Part shown: positions 10,801-22,720 of the stretch, piece after piece
Numbering within the stretch: the first letter of the stretch is position 1
How the letters are laid out: each line of letters opens with the position of its first letter
Assembly: GCF_020360975.1 (NCBI RefSeq)
Contig: NW_025408686.1
Location: 558,001-622,000, forward strand
Direction of reading: 5' to 3'
DNA from: Hirsutella rhossiliensis
Lineage: Eukaryota; Ascomycota; Sordariomycetes; Hypocreales; Ophiocordycipitaceae
Length of the DNA stretch: 64,000 nt
Notes under the pieces: model-generated
The model's database searches: none
Told to the model about the DNA's origin: nothing
Seen by the model: the letters and a program-made list of their open reading frames with translations, nothing else
Position numbers and translations under genes: made by a program

Positions 10801-11597
10801 AGCTACTCGCTCGGATGAATCCTCTGTCCAGCAGGTCTTTCAGGGTCTTTCGCAAGACCAACAGCTCTTCTCGTGACATGTTGTAGAGTGGGCCCCACGG
10901 AAGGGTGGCTCGTTGCCGTTCTTGTCAGGCTGCAGGTTGACTTCATGATCCACACCCGGTCGATGTGGCGGCAGCTTCATTGCCTCTCCTGGTGAGAATA
11001 GGTCGCGGAATTCTTTCAGCACTTCTGCCGGGACCTTCTCGCTCGGATCGACTGGCGGCTTCGGCTGAAGCGCCCTCTATATCCGACAAACTGATTGCAT
11101 GAATCGAGATCGCGTTGCACTTCTTGCGTCTCTTTGCGCGTCGACACTCCGCCGTGAATACGGCTGCCGACACGAGTCTTGCGCTTCGAATCGCGCGTAT
11201 CTTGGCGGGCTCTTCCTGCCCAATGAGGCGTATCGTCACACCTGCCCTCCCATGGTACATTCGCTGCTTGGCAGCATCGTACACGACGTGATTTCTCTCC
11301 ATCCAAGGCCGGCCGAGGAACATGTCCTGGCCCAGGCTTGGGATCACGTATGCAAAGACACGTTCGTCAAATCCAGCTGTCTCGACCACAACAGCCACGA
11401 CCCTGGGGATATGACACTCTTCGCTGACTCTGAGAATCCCCAATTTCTCGTGGTTTCGAGTCGACGAAGGGTATCCGCAGCTTCCGAACAAGGGCTTCGT
11501 CGATCACGGCATAGCAGTCACATCCACAGTCGACAAGGGCGCGTATTCGATAGCCTCGGTTTACCCGCGCGTTGACTAATACAGTCCGACTATTCAT
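7872..11597 (-). pseudogene. Gypsy pol: protease, RT, RNase H, integrase, chromodomain
   Basis: Sense order on the minus strand: a retropepsin-like segment ALVDCGCDCYAVID (about 11,505-11,560); reverse transcriptase (about 10,880-10,130) with LFVRKPNGGLRFCCDYRALN and the catalytic AYLDDVLIYS; RNase H (about 10,040-9,640) with ETDCSGYALGGVLS and LTDHRNLEYF; integrase (about 9,180-8,240) with CDTC, SMDFITDLPP, VSDRGSNW and the acidic residue of GPERMNQEIE; and a chromodomain (about 8,150-7,960) with WDVDEILCARW and WTGYAEPTWEPVEWL. Chromodomains direct integration to marked chromatin. Single- or double-base indels break the frame inside the RT (near 10,600 and 10,640) and elsewhere. The protease has DCG where families usually have DSG or DTG. 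This is a non-functional copy with well conserved residues. Confidence 0.9.
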
Positions 11598-11742
11598 TCG
11601 TGGCTTGAACGCTTCCCAGTCCCGGATGTCTGCCTTTGCAGGCCCCGGCGCCCGCTTTCGCCCCGGGGCTAGTCTTTTCCCGCCGACTCGTCCTCACTGG
11701 ATGCTGCGGTTGATTCCGAATCATCTGCGGCATCGGGCTTCT

Positions 11743-12766
11743 TCATGCGCGCAGCTTTAGGTCGCTGTTGCTTCCTTCGCCAGGAAAGACCACCTGGGCT
11801 GGGCAGTCCACGATAAGATGATCCGTCCGACCACAGCGATAGCAGCGGCGCTCATCCTTCGGCTTCTTATCGACATGTCGACGACCCTTCGACTCGTGGC
11901 CAATACGGTTGATGTCCGTCATCTTAACATCTCCGTCGGGGTCCTCCGGTTCCTCCTTGGGTCGTTGCCTTGGTAGCTGTTGAGGCGTCCGCTCAGTCGA
12001 CGTCGGCTGCCTACCGGGTTTCAGTCTCTCAATCTGCCCGCAATTTCCTGAACTCTCGCAAGCCATCCCTGGTAGTCGTCGGGTAGGACGGCTGTGACCA
12101 AACTCTCTTGGAGGCGTGCATTTATTGCGTTCTCTAGAAATACGATCTTTGCACTGTCCGGCCAGTCTGCTCCCCGGCTTCAGCTAATGCCTGTTCGAAT
12201 CGGGAAGGAAGGACGCGAGAGGTTGGTCTTCGCGCTGCCGCATAGTTCTCAGCGTGGCAGCAGCGCGGGATTGGATGTTGCTGTCCTGGTAGGTTCGGTC
12301 GAGGTATCGCATGAACTCTTGGGGTCGTAGCTACCCCAGGGCCTCCGCGGCGTAAAGGTAGCGACCACTTGCTGTGGTCGCTCGTCCAAACATGAGTTGA
12401 TGAGGTACCAAAGTTCGCGATTTCCACTGTAGTAGTGTGCATCAAGGTCCAGCTTGTCTCGCATCTGCCTGGCCCAGGAGGAGTAGCTCTTCCGTGAGCC
12501 GTCATACTTGGGTGGGTTGGGCAACGGTTTCCGCATTCCAGTACCGCAGGTTTTGGGAGGGCGTGCCCAAGCCAGGCGTGCTCGCCCAATCCTCGTGCCA
12601 CTGGCGGCGATTGCAAGTCGGCGCTCTGCGGCTGCGCTCGCCCGAGTTGCTCCATCAGCAAGGAAAGTTGGTCCTGTAGAGGGCTGAGAGTCGCATTGAC
12701 CGCTTCTTGAATGCGTTGGTCAATCCATTGCTGCTGGAGACTTGGGCTCTCACTCTGCTGGTCCAT
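11743..12766 (-). pseudogene. Gypsy gag with CCHC zinc knuckle
   Basis: The frame starts at an ATG at 12766 (MDQQSESPSLQQQWIDQRI), only about 40 bp after the primer site, as expected for gag. The capsid region continues in a second frame (KPLPNPPKYDGSRKSYSSWA, about 12,530-12,470), and the end lies in a third frame with a zinc knuckle CYRCGRTDHLIVDC (about 11,850-11,810), spacing C-X2-C-X4-H-X4-C. Gag packages the RNA and forms the particle. Two or more frameshifts make it a pseudogene. Confidence 0.85.
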
Positions 12767-12803
12767 CCTGACGAGCAGTCTGCAGCTTGCGGTATTTAGA
12801 AGG

Positions 12804-12814
12804 AGCTCTAGATA
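12804..12814 (-). other. Self-priming primer-binding site
   Basis: Directly after the 5' LTR on the sense strand is TATCTAGAGCT, the perfect 11-base reverse complement of AGCTCTAGATA inside the same LTR (sense strand, 12877-12867). In Tf1/sushi elements the first 11 nucleotides of the mRNA fold back onto such a site and prime minus-strand DNA synthesis without a tRNA. Length, position and perfect pairing all fit that mechanism. Confidence 0.8.
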
Positions 12815-13049
12815 TGTGAAAGGCTGGCCCGGAGTTTATTCAACAAGCAGGTGCCTAGATGTTGTCTATCTAGAGCTAAGGAGGAAAGAAGCTGAACTCG
12901 AGGCGTAGCCTCGAGTGCGAGCTTATATTACCCTTCTCGGAATGTTCTCGCAGCTTCTGGGTCCGCGGAGCGGGGCCGGTGTTGCCACCGGAGCACGACC
13001 CACCGGACCCGGTACAACCGGGTCCACCAGCCGGGCACAGCCCGTGACA
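12815..13049 (-). repeat. Right LTR (5' LTR of the element), 235 bp
   Basis: Read on the sense strand, the LTR has a TATA-like AATATAAG at about 12,923-12,929, the predicted transcript start AGCTCTAGATA at 12877 (giving U3 of about 172 nt and R-U5 of about 63 nt) and an AATAAA poly(A) signal at 12840-12835, 20 bp before the LTR end. The perfect GCTAC duplication follows at 13050-13054. Confidence 0.92.
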
Positions 13050-13065
13050 GCTACTCCTTACCAAC

Positions 13066-14480
13066 ATGCCCACGGAAACCGCCATTTTCTCCTCCGTGCC
13101 GGACCGCGTGCTCGAGCTGCTAACAGGATATTTGCCATCGTCATTGAGCATTCTCCGTCGACTCCAGTTCGCGAGACGTGACGCCGGCACCAATCCCCAT
13201 GCTCGTACCATCTTTACCTCAGACCACGGAAGACTTGAGCGAGGCTCGCCCGATCCCAAAATCTTTGTCGTGGCACATGTCGACCTGTTTTATAACCCCA
13301 ACACGCAAATATTTCTCTACTCTAGCCTAGAGAGCCAGAATTACGAAACTGGTTATGCCCAAGACCAGTCTGAGCACGAGGCGCTGCTCGCAACCACCGT
13401 CGAGTCACTCGTTCGTCTGCGCAGAGAGGGGGGCTCAGGGGAGCGGTATCCGAGACGCCTCATTCTCGGGAGCCTGCACTCCGATGTGAGAGCCATTCTC
13501 GAAAGAACCGGCCGAATACATCTCCTGCCCTCACGCGGCTCGGGAATTTACGACAAGTGGCTTTTTCAAGCCCAGACTCTGCCCCGGGTGGGCAGTCAGC
13601 TTCCGGAGGACATGCACTGGGGCTTTGCTACCCTTTCCGACTGCCAGATGGTCGTGTCGCGAACACACATACTGCGAAGCCCGTAAGCGTGACCAGTCCT
13701 AACGAGTATTACCATTTGCCCAAGACCAAATCTCTGTTTGGTCAACAGTACGTGTATCGCTTTACATTTTGCAGAACCTATCGCAACCATTATCGTTGGT
13801 CATGGCATCGCAAGAACTACGAGCAATTTGCTTGCCCGCTTGCTTGTCCGGCCGGCCGGCCGGCCGACTGACTGCTTTCCGGGCTACTCGATCCACTGTC
13901 CGATCAACCACGTGGGCCAAATAGAGATTTGGTATTGGGCAAATAGCACTATCCTTTCGTTTTTCCTTTTCTTTTTTACCGCTCTTGCTCGAGATACACC
14001 CTGACACGTCTTGTTCCCCAACGACAGGGACCTGCTCATCAAGCTACACAACCTCATGGTCAAACTCCAGGACCTGACGCCGATAGCCTGGGCATTTCTA
14101 GGTAAGTGTCCCTCAGTGCGCTTCATGTAAAGTGTTAATTGACCTATCGTACTCAACGGGCAATGACAGGCATAGACGGGAGCATAATAAGCTTGCACTG
14201 CGAGGTAGGGACCAAAACTCAAGCCATGGAAACCGAGCCGGCTTCCAACCTGGACAAGGCGCTGCTCCTGACTCTGCTCTATGATGCCATTTAGGAATCC
14301 CATCGGCGAAACGGCCTCGCCAAGGCGCTGGCCGCCAAACTGCTGCGCGAAAGCACCAATTCTCATAGCGGCGATAAGTGCGACGGATGGGCGTCAGCGG
14401 ATGTGTCGACAGACAATGGAGCTGGCCAAAGTGTTTGCAAAAGCTTGAATGGCCAGCGGATGTGGTCTGTGTCTTGGTGA
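13066..14480 (+). CDS. GNAT-family N-acetyltransferase, 303 aa
   Basis: Four exons join in frame: 13066-13682, 14028-14101, 14170-14204 and 14295-14480, with GTAAGC, GTAAGT and GTAGGG donors and AG acceptors; phases agree at every junction. The C-terminal half shows a GNAT fold: LTPIAWAFLG followed by IDGSIISLHCE, then the acetyl-CoA pyrophosphate loop R-R-N-G-L-A at about residues 246-251 and LAKALAAKLLRE. CKSLNGQRMWSVSW is the usual end of the family. The N-terminal half (LRRLQFARR, LILGSLHSDVRAIL) matches fungal FR47-like acetyltransferases from memory. The substrate is unknown; these enzymes transfer acetyl from acetyl-CoA to an amine. Intron 1 is unusually long (345 bp) and contains a CCGG tandem run. 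The start ATG lies 12 bp after the gypsy target duplication, so its native promoter has been pushed 5.4 kb away. A further 3' exon is possible. Confidence 0.85.
13848..13866. repeat. CCGG tandem run in intron 1 of the acetyltransferase
   Basis: Several consecutive ccgg units form a short self-complementary run inside the first intron. No function is inferred. Confidence 0.8.
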
Positions 14481-14854
14481 GAACACGTTTCCGCTTGCTT
14501 GAAATCGGCAAAGCCCCCGTGAAATAGCCTCCAAGTCAGGCTGGCTGACACGCCTTATCCGAGTGTTTGATCTGAGGGCAGGGTTCATCTCGATATTTCA
14601 GACACTGTCCAAAGTTAGGATCGATGTCTTGCCATATGCCTTGAGGAACGAAAGGCCTTCTAACGTGCCCCGCAGACCCCGCCCTCTCCCCCCAAAAGTT
14701 CTCCGCCCCTTGATTGGTCCCTTGTGATTGGTCCCTCCTTGCCTCCCTCCCTCCTTGTTGGTCGCTGCCCTTCCCCCGGCTTCTGTTGCCTTTTCGCGTG
14801 CCTTATCCCACCACTGCCGACTCTTCCCGCCTGCCGAACTCTTCATCGCGTCAC

Positions 14855-17800
14855 CTAGCGCGGCCGCCTTGACTCTTCAGCATCACCGTCCAGCCAGCGC
14901 AACGCCTCCTCAACGGTCCTCTCGCTCAGTACCTCGAGCCTGGCCTGTGCGGCAGTCATCTCCTCGGGGACCCGGTTGCCCACCAAGTCTCTGTCCCGCA
15001 CCTTGGACACGAGCATGATGCCGTCTAGAGTTCGGCAGCGCGATAGCTGCACGTACAGGCCGTACGGGTCGCACTGCGAGGCACCACCGTTCCATCCATC
15101 TTCGTCGTCCGTGTCCCTCGCAGCTCGAGGGCCACGCGCTCCAGCGTTTTGCCCTGCACCTTGTAGTCCGTGCACGCGAACGCTGCTGCGCACGGCAAAC
15201 CCTTTCGGCTGACGTCGTTGCGTTGCCACGGCCTTTTTCGCTGGCACTGTATCTTAACGGTCATGGGTGTCAACAAGATCGTGCCCGGCGGCATCCCGAC
15301 GAAGTGGAGATATCTCGTCGTCTCCGATTCGAGAATGATCCCCGCCGGCGGCCCGAAGTGGATCGTCATATCGGCCGAGATCCGATGCCCCGGGTACGCC
15401 TTGTCGACAATGACCTCCACCGCCGAGTAGCTCGCGCCGTTCACTAGCTTCAGCCCTGGTGGGTGTTGTGGTTCACGACGATGGGCATCCCGGCCACGAA
15501 CATGAAGACGGCCGGCACCGGGATCGCGCTATCGTCGCCCTGGTTGAGTATCATGATCGCCTCTTCCTCCGTCGGCAGCTCCTCCTTCCACTTGTGCTCG
15601 GAGATGAAAATGCGCATCGTCGACCGCTGCTGGACCCGGAACGCCAGGCTCGCCTCCATGTTCAGGTTCCACCGATTCCTATTGAGCGGCGTCACCACGG
15701 TGATGCCCGTCTCCCAAGGATCCGCCTTCCTCCCGGTAGCACCTTGAGTTGAGGAGGTTTAGATCCGTCCGATCCTGCACGCCTAGACGGATCCGCTTCA
15801 GCAGCCTCTGCAGCTCCGGGTCGCCGGCGGCGCGCATCTGCTCGTCCAGCATGACGACCGTCGTGAACCTCTTCCACAGTGCGTGCGCTTTGTCGTGCTG
15901 GTGACGCTGCTCGGCCTTGAACGAGTTGTCTACGTCCCACGAGATGGCCGCGCTAGGCAGGACGATCGACCTCTCTTGGACCGGCCGGAACTGCTGAAAA
16001 TCTCCGCAGAAGAGGACGATGGGGATCCCCCCGAAATCTTGCCGCGATCCGCGAAGCCGGCGAAGCCGCTCGTTCACGGCGTGCAGCGTCCGCGCCCCGA
16101 GCATGCTCACCTCGTCGATGACGAGCACATCCTTCTCCTGCCAATCCATTCGAGACTGGCCGTGGATGAACCGCTCCGCCTGTTTCGGCAGCCGCACCGT
16201 CAAGGTCTTTGACCATGTTCGCGCCCCGCCCCTTGGTCTTTAGTGAACCCGCAGGCGGAGTGGATCGTGATGCCGTTGATCCGCGCCGCCGCAGTCCCCG
16301 ACGTCGCCGTGATCAGCAGACGATTCGAAAGGCTCTTTTACTGAACAGCTCGACGAGTGCCTCGATGATTCGCGACTTGCCGGTACCGCCCTCGCCACCG
16401 ACGAACTGGCGCAGCTGGCAGGCATCGCCCCGTCGGTCTGCTGCATCAAATCGAGCTGGCGGCATATTATCAGAAAAGCGATGGACTGCCTCTTGTTCAG
16501 CGTCAGCCGTGTTGCCAACACCTTGCCCGCCGCGAGGAAGGAGGTTGATGGGCCAAACTGAACGTCCATTCCCGCCCCTGCGTCGATAGCGGTCTCGTCG
16601 GAGTCGGCCATCGTCATTTCGACCTCGTCCTCCCGAAACCGGTCATCACCCTTCGCAACGCTGCGCGGCGATCGCTTTCCCAGGCGGCGGGCGTGCTTTG
16701 TATCCCTGGATCATCCTCTCCTCTCCTTCGAGGCACTTACCTGCTGCGACTTGATAGCCTTGACCTGATCCTGCGGCGGTAGTGCGGCCCCGGAAAATAC
16801 CCGCCCTGGCATGCTTAACCGCCTCTCCCTCGTTCGATCAGCGCCGTGGCCTCGAGCTCGGCCGTCGAGCGCAGCGCCGATTGCTGAAACCGACAGAGCT
16901 GCTGTATCATTGCCATGAGCTCCGGCGACTTGGCCGTCACCTGATTCGCTCCCACTGCACCTCGGACGACGTCGATGAGCCGCGTTGCGTCTCCGATGCT
17001 GTTGGGCTGATATGTCGCTGCAGACTCCGCGCCCGCCTCGCCTGCTCCACCCTCCTCGACGTGTGCGACCGTCGGGTCGCCATCGCCGGACGAGGCTGCC
17101 CATTGCTTGGCGTCGCGTTTTGCGTCTTCGGCGGATCGTCGAAGCAGCTGCACGTTGTCGACGAGACATGATATTCTCGGGGCCATAGCGTCTCGAGCCC
17201 GCGCCCAGATGCTGTTGATCTCACCTGTTCCTTCGCCCAGGAAGGACTCCACGGCACGAACAGCGCAAGATGCTGCACGGCTGCCCTTCAGGGGGTGGGT
17301 TAGCCTCTCCGATAATGCCCGCTGACAGAGCAGTTGCCATACACACCTCCGGTAGCACGACTCGTCATCGTAGGTGAAGTCCTTGCTCAGGTAGCCGTCG
17401 AGGCAGACGGTAGCGTGCTTGCCCGGCCGCCTGAGCACCTGAACCCAGCGTCGTCCCGGCGCCCATCCATCCTCGAAAGACATCTCCCCCCAAGCCGCCC
17501 AGCTCTCGTCGTTGCCGATGCGTTTCAGTCTGACGATCGATATGTAGTCATACAGGCATAGGCCTTTCAGCAGCTCTCCCGGTGCTGGTACGCCTCGACG
17601 TGGGAGATTCTCAGGCCTTCTTCTTCGACGACGACCGACTCATCCAAGGTGTCATCCATAGCCGCAGCGCCACTGGCTTCTCGGAGATGCCGCCATCGCC
17701 GAAAGACTTCCAGTACAGCAGAGAACAGTTCAGGTACGCCCACGCGCTGCTGTCGGTGAACTCGGCCGGATATCCGAGAAGGTGAGCGACGACCTCGACC

Positions 17801-20800
17801 TGTGATAGCGGACGCTCCGTGAACACGCGGTTCGCCACTCTCATCAGGAACTGTCGCGTCCTGTTCCCTTGACAGGGTCATCGGTGGCAGCGTCTCCGCC
17901 ACCGTCCCGCCCTCCGTTGGCCGTGCCATCACCTGTTGAGGCGGCCAGGAGCTCGGCCGCGGCCGCCACACGCTTCCACACCGGGTCCTCCACCTTGGTC
18001 GCGTAGTTCGTGACATAATAGATGAGGGCCATTGTCTTGCGCTGCGTCGCAATGAAGGAAATATCATGGTTGTGCCGGGCCCGACAGCAATAGCCTCGTT
18101 CCATCGATTGACCATGCTGTGTGTCCTCCGGATCTGCAGCACCCCGTCTGCCGTGAGGGCGGTCTTGTCGACTAACCTCCATGGCGCCTTGAACCGGCAG
18201 AGGTCCCCTTTCCGCCCTCCTTTGCCCAAGGAATACTTCACACAGGTCGGGCTATGCGTGTGCACCTGCGTCGCGCCGGCACAGAAGTTGGCCTCCTCGA
18301 TAAACGCGGCCGAGAACTGCGCGGCGTTGTCCAGCAGGGAACCAATACCGCCCGTCACAGATCGCTCCGCTTGCACGGCGCAAAAACTTTCCTGGTCCAG
18401 ATCCTGCCTTGCACGTCAACCCGGCCCCACTTGGCCATCAGAAGAGTACTTCAGGCTCCCGGTGGCATATCTTAGGTAGGCATTCTTACCTCTGAGAAGA
18501 CGCTATCGATGTATCGGACGATTCGCTCGCGATACGCCGCCTGATCCTCCCCGTGGATGTCGGCAAGCATCGAGCTGAGATGCGCGTTCCCGTGCAGCCA
18601 GAGCAAGCCGTGAACATGAAGCGCCCCTCGTTCGTTCGTCTCCACGGCGCCATAGTACTTGCCGATGCGCCCGAATACCGACTCTTCACCGACCTTCACG
18701 TAATGATCGAAGAACAGCTTCATCTCGCGGTGGAAGAACACGGCCGAGCTCATGGGATCCGATATCGCCAGCCGTGCCCGCTTATACGCATCCCCAAGGC
18801 CTTCTAAGAACTCCTCGGCCGCGTCGGGATCGCGTGTGCGGTATGCCGCCAGTCGCAGCTTCACCGGGTTCGTAATGTCGTTCGGGTTGATGGTGAACCA
18901 GATGGCCGGCACGCCATATCCGACGATGAGCGACTGGATTTTCCGCCGCATATTGAGACGGACCTCTCTCGACATGGGCTGCCGGTGGCCGTAAAGCGAG
19001 AGGCTCCTGAGAAGCTCCTTCACGTCACCATCGGTCGTCTTACCCGAGCTCTCCAACTCGACCCTCGCCGCCGCTAGCCTTTCTGTGGTCATCGAACGCA
19101 CGATGCGCTCTACCTTGCGGAAGTTCTTCCTCCCCACACTCAACATGCTGACCCGGCGGTTCCTCGATCGCACCCCCATGTTGAAGACGAGAAATGCGAA
19201 GATGTGGTGCAGTGCAAATCGACCACCATGGCGCCGGAGCACGATCTCGGCCCACGCCTGAAGGTTCAAGCTTCGAGACGATACGGGGTCTCCCGCGGCC
19301 GCCTCTGCCTCGACAGCCCTGCCTCGCAAGTTGGCCGTGACCTTCCCCGCGTCGACCATGGTCTCTTCAACCAGCCTTGGTCCCCCAACGCCAAATGGGA
19401 ACAGGGTCGGGAACGTCCTGGCAAAGAAGGACGCCTCAAAGGAATCGGTAAACTCACCCCCCCGCGAAACCCGGATGTATGGCTCACAACCACCGTCGCC
19501 ACGCCCCCGAACCCCCCCGGCTAGGGACCCGACCCACGCTCTCGGGCCCGCACGGCCGTCGTCGGCACCTTCACCAACAGCGTCACAGGCAAACTGCAGC
19601 TTCTCCACGTCCGCGACGTCTGGCGGTCCGTCGAGCGCGAACATGCCAGAAGACGTCACCTCGTTGATCGCTGGAACGTTCTGGTCGGGGCAGGCGTCAC
19701 TTCCATCGCGAACCGCGCCTTCTCCGTTGGGCCCGTGACCTTCACCCTGGCCGCCGGCTTCTTGTCCTTGGTTGAGCAGGGCGAAGAGCTCCTCGATCTC
19801 CACCGGCCCTCCTCGTCCATGGCGCGTTCCGTGGGCGGCACAACGTGCGCCGTCCGCGCTTTCTCCACCCAGACGGCTCGTTCCGCTCCATACGATCGCA
19901 CACCGACGACGGTACCCCGTGTATCGAGTCTCCCAGCTCTCCATCTCCGCCGCGTCGATCTCGATCTCGGCGTAGTGGGGTTGTTCCGCTTCAGCCAGAC
20001 AAGGGCCCTCTCGACCACCCGCCGCCTCACCGACAAGAGACTCGACAGGTCGCTCGGTGCCGGCTTCTCCGCGCCCTGCCACGAGATGTGGATCTCGTCC
20101 AGTGCTTGCAAAGGGGTGCGGGAGCACTTTGGTGGCCAGCTCCTGCACATTGTTCGGAAACACCGTGATGTGGCCCTGACATGCCTCGGATACTTCACGC
20201 TCTGCCTCTGCCCGCCCGGAATGCTATATCTCGTGACAAACCCGTAACATGAGTTCAGCGAGATGAGCTTCTCTTCGACCGGCGTCAGTCCCTTGAGCTC
20301 ATCGGGAACATGTGCTCGCAGCCAAGGCGACTGTGAAGGTGGATCGCCGGCGACAGGCTCCTGCGCGCCAGGCATCGGCCACACTCGGCGCACACCGACA
20401 CGGACTCGCCCTCAGGAAAGCAACTCCGGCATGAAAATGGTGAGCGGCCGCCCTTTGGTACGCAACTTGACAGCCAATGATCCCATGTAATCTCCCTCAA
20501 CTCTCCTCTCGTACACTTGCGGTAGCACACCATGCAGGTCCGTATCGGCAACGTGCTCGCATCGTGGAACGCCTGATAGAAGTCTCGCACCGTCGACACC
20601 TTCCTCTCGAGCGGTATTGGCGTGCACCACGTCTGATCGTTAGACAATCTCTCCTTCAAGGCAAAGTCTTCCTCCAAAAAGCGCAGCACACTCGCCAGGT
20701 CTTCGGCCTGCAGCTCCCGTCTCCTATGCCTTCCGATTCCACTTCGGACCTGTTTTATCGGGCGCCCATCCCGGCTAGGAAGACGGGCTCTCTTCTCCCG

Positions 20801-21607
20801 CCTCCGGGACTGCCTCTGTCCGCGCAGCGAGCCGTCCGCTGCCTCTGCTGCGCCATCGTCCACACCCACCTGTGCCCTTGGCCGCCGAACCGGTCCCCGA
20901 CGGAGCTTGGGCAAACCCCATGCAATCGATGCTGCAAATTGCGCCGTTCGTCTTAGGTCTTGGAAAGTCGTATCCTTGGGCTGGATAGGTCGGAGCGTCG
21001 GTCCCTTTTTCGAACGAACACCCGGGACACCGCCGGTCGCCACCTTATCTCCCTGCCCGTCACCTTCAGGACCCCTCTCCTGGGGCAAAAACGGCCGATG
21101 AAGGGGCGGACTGTTAGAGCCCACTGCCCCCTGGTCTCCACGTTCTGTAGGCAACACGAACCTCGGAAGCGGACTCGGTGACTGACGTTGCGCGGAATTT
21201 CCGCTGCTGACCAAATTACGGGACTTCCGTGCTCTGCTTGACCGCAAACCGCCTCGCGGCGGTCTTCTCGGCAGTGACTTTGCGATCGCCTCTGCATGCT
21301 TTCTCCATGCGGTTTCTTCGACCGCAGACTGCTTAGGCTGAATCAGCCGGAACGTTAATGCTTCATTCGCCACTGATCTGTATCTCCCGAACCGCCCCAA
21401 CCTTGTCTCCCGTGCTCTGTGCCCTTCTCGGAGTTGCCCTGTATCATCTCCGCACCCCGAAACAGGCACTCCCCCGTTCCTACCCTCTTCTCCATCCTCG
21501 ACTGACAACGAACAGGCTCCACGGTGAGCGGCCGCCTCGCCTAGCTTCCCTGCAGGACTGTCCGCCATGCTACTGCCTCCTCGACGTCGACTAGCGTGGA
21601 TTGGCAA
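14855..21607 (-). pseudogene. Helitron Rep-helicase (RepHel), multiply frameshifted
   Basis: Sense order on the minus strand: cysteine-rich zinc-finger region (CMVCYRKC, CRSCF, CAECGRC; about 20,560-20,370); a Helitron N-terminal segment (GLTPVEEKLISLNSCYGF, RYSIPGGQRQSVKYPRHV; about 20,300-20,160); the Rep domain (about 19,400-18,480) with GVPAIWFTINPNDITNPVK and the HUH motif in ALHVHGLLWL; then HSPTCVKYSLG, RWNEAIAVG and HNHDISFIATQRKT (about 18,260-18,030); a helicase with Walker A GGEGGTGKS (about 16,400-16,374), Walker B VLVIDEVSMLG (about 16,125), FCGDFQQF, the late motif DYKVQGKTLERVALEL (about 15,180-15,120) and QLSRCRTLDGIML (about 15,050). The Rep part nicks and joins single strands; the helicase unwinds. 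Frameshifts occur near 18,100, 16,300, 15,450 and elsewhere. Confidence 0.88.
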
Positions 21608-22082
21608 CAGGCTAGAAAGTTTTGGCTCGGAGCACTTCCACTTGGATAATCTCGCTTCTTGGCGTACACTATTTCTTTCCGAGTGGGAAGCTTCCTAACG
21701 ATCACTACTCTCATGGCCGTGGCGTTTCTTCCCTTATAATGCTTGCCTATGGTACCGAAGCGATGCAATACTACTACCCTTTGTAATCCCCATTTACCCT
21801 CCCTATGTGCGTCCACCGTCCCGGCCCTCGGCTGGTCTCCACGTGCGACCTGCTACCCCAGCTTTGCCAAAGGCGGCCCTTCCATCGCCGTGCTCTCTTT
21901 GCGCACTCCAGCGAATCCTGGCTACTGCCGACCTCCGGCACATGGGGTGGCCGCGCCAACCGCCCGCCGCACACTTCCAACCATACTCTCGGCCCTTCCA
22001 ACGCCGTCCCACCCACCTTGCGCATCAGTTGCTCCATCAATATCTGCCACTCCACCTCGTCGAGCAACAGCCAAAGGCTGCC

Positions 22083-22720
22083 GGCGATAACATGTCCACG
22101 GTGTCCTCGTGCAACCGGACTACCCGGCTAGGTTTGCTCCCTCGCCACCACCAACGTCGCATCAACGGCCTTCATGCTAAAGCGACAGCCAGGATCCCCC
22201 TGCCTGTCCTCTTGTAGTCGCTAGCCACCGGAGTCTCGACTTGCAGACCCTCTTGGAGAGTTCTCGTGACCAACTCGCATCCTCCTCCTCAGGTCGTCCC
22301 CTATATCCGACTTCACCGTGTCCCAATAGTGGACTCGACACGGTCGGCACCCGCCTCGCTCAGCCGCACGCAATGCCCATCCAACTACCGACGACCGTCA
22401 AAAGGGACCCTGCAATACTACCATAACCTCTTTCTTTCCTTCACTCTCATTCGTTATTGTCGCCTTTGCTATCTACTCCATGCAACGATGACACCGAAGG
22501 GTACTGCTGGACTTTCTTTCTCCGCAGACTTACCCACACTAACCTTACTGTTCGCCGACCTCCAACTTCTCGCGACATAGCCATCACCCCTACTCAACTT
22601 CCAACCCCGGCTCCCTTCACTCACGACCATAGAACCAGATGGTCGAGACTGTTCAAGAACCTCGCCAGCTCATTCCCGCATACCCCCGCTTCTGATCTAT
22701 CACCTAGGTAGCATTCTCTG
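22083..22720 (+). pseudogene. Decayed duplicate of the Helitron accessory gene
   Basis: The segment from about 22,083 matches the start of the accessory gene at about 22,930: both read ggcg..acatgtcca, then a stretch with similar spacing to cccggctaggtt and on to a GL(H/N)A...AR(I/V) coding phrase. A further similar patch is 22,487-22,520 against 23,503-23,540. Stops and indels are frequent, so it codes for nothing now. The upstream stretch from about 21,800 may belong to the same relic. Confidence 0.55.

Larger units (their letters stand above)
7639..13049 (-). mobile_element. Ty3/gypsy chromovirus LTR retrotransposon (Tf1/sushi type)
   Basis: A 5.4-kb element is bounded by direct LTRs (7639-7871 and 12815-13049) and a GCTAC target duplication, transcribed on the minus strand. 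In sense order it carries gag with a CCHC knuckle, protease, reverse transcriptase, RNase H, integrase and a C-terminal chromodomain, the domain order of chromoviruses. The LTRs differ by a 1-bp A-run indel and a few changes near 7793/12969, so insertion is fairly recent. All coding parts are split among frames, so this copy cannot make a full polyprotein. A primer site next to the LTR pairs with the LTR's own transcript start, as in the self-priming Tf1 family. The insertion places the element 12 bp before the start codon of the acetyltransferase gene. Confidence 0.95.

Noticed and set aside
14481..14854. Search for the Helitron 3' hairpin and CTRR end
   Set aside because: A weak GCCTT/AAGGC stem at 14,638-14,656 and a CTAA at about 14,616 (minus strand) were considered, but spacing and the base after CTRR do not fit, so no 3' end is claimed.
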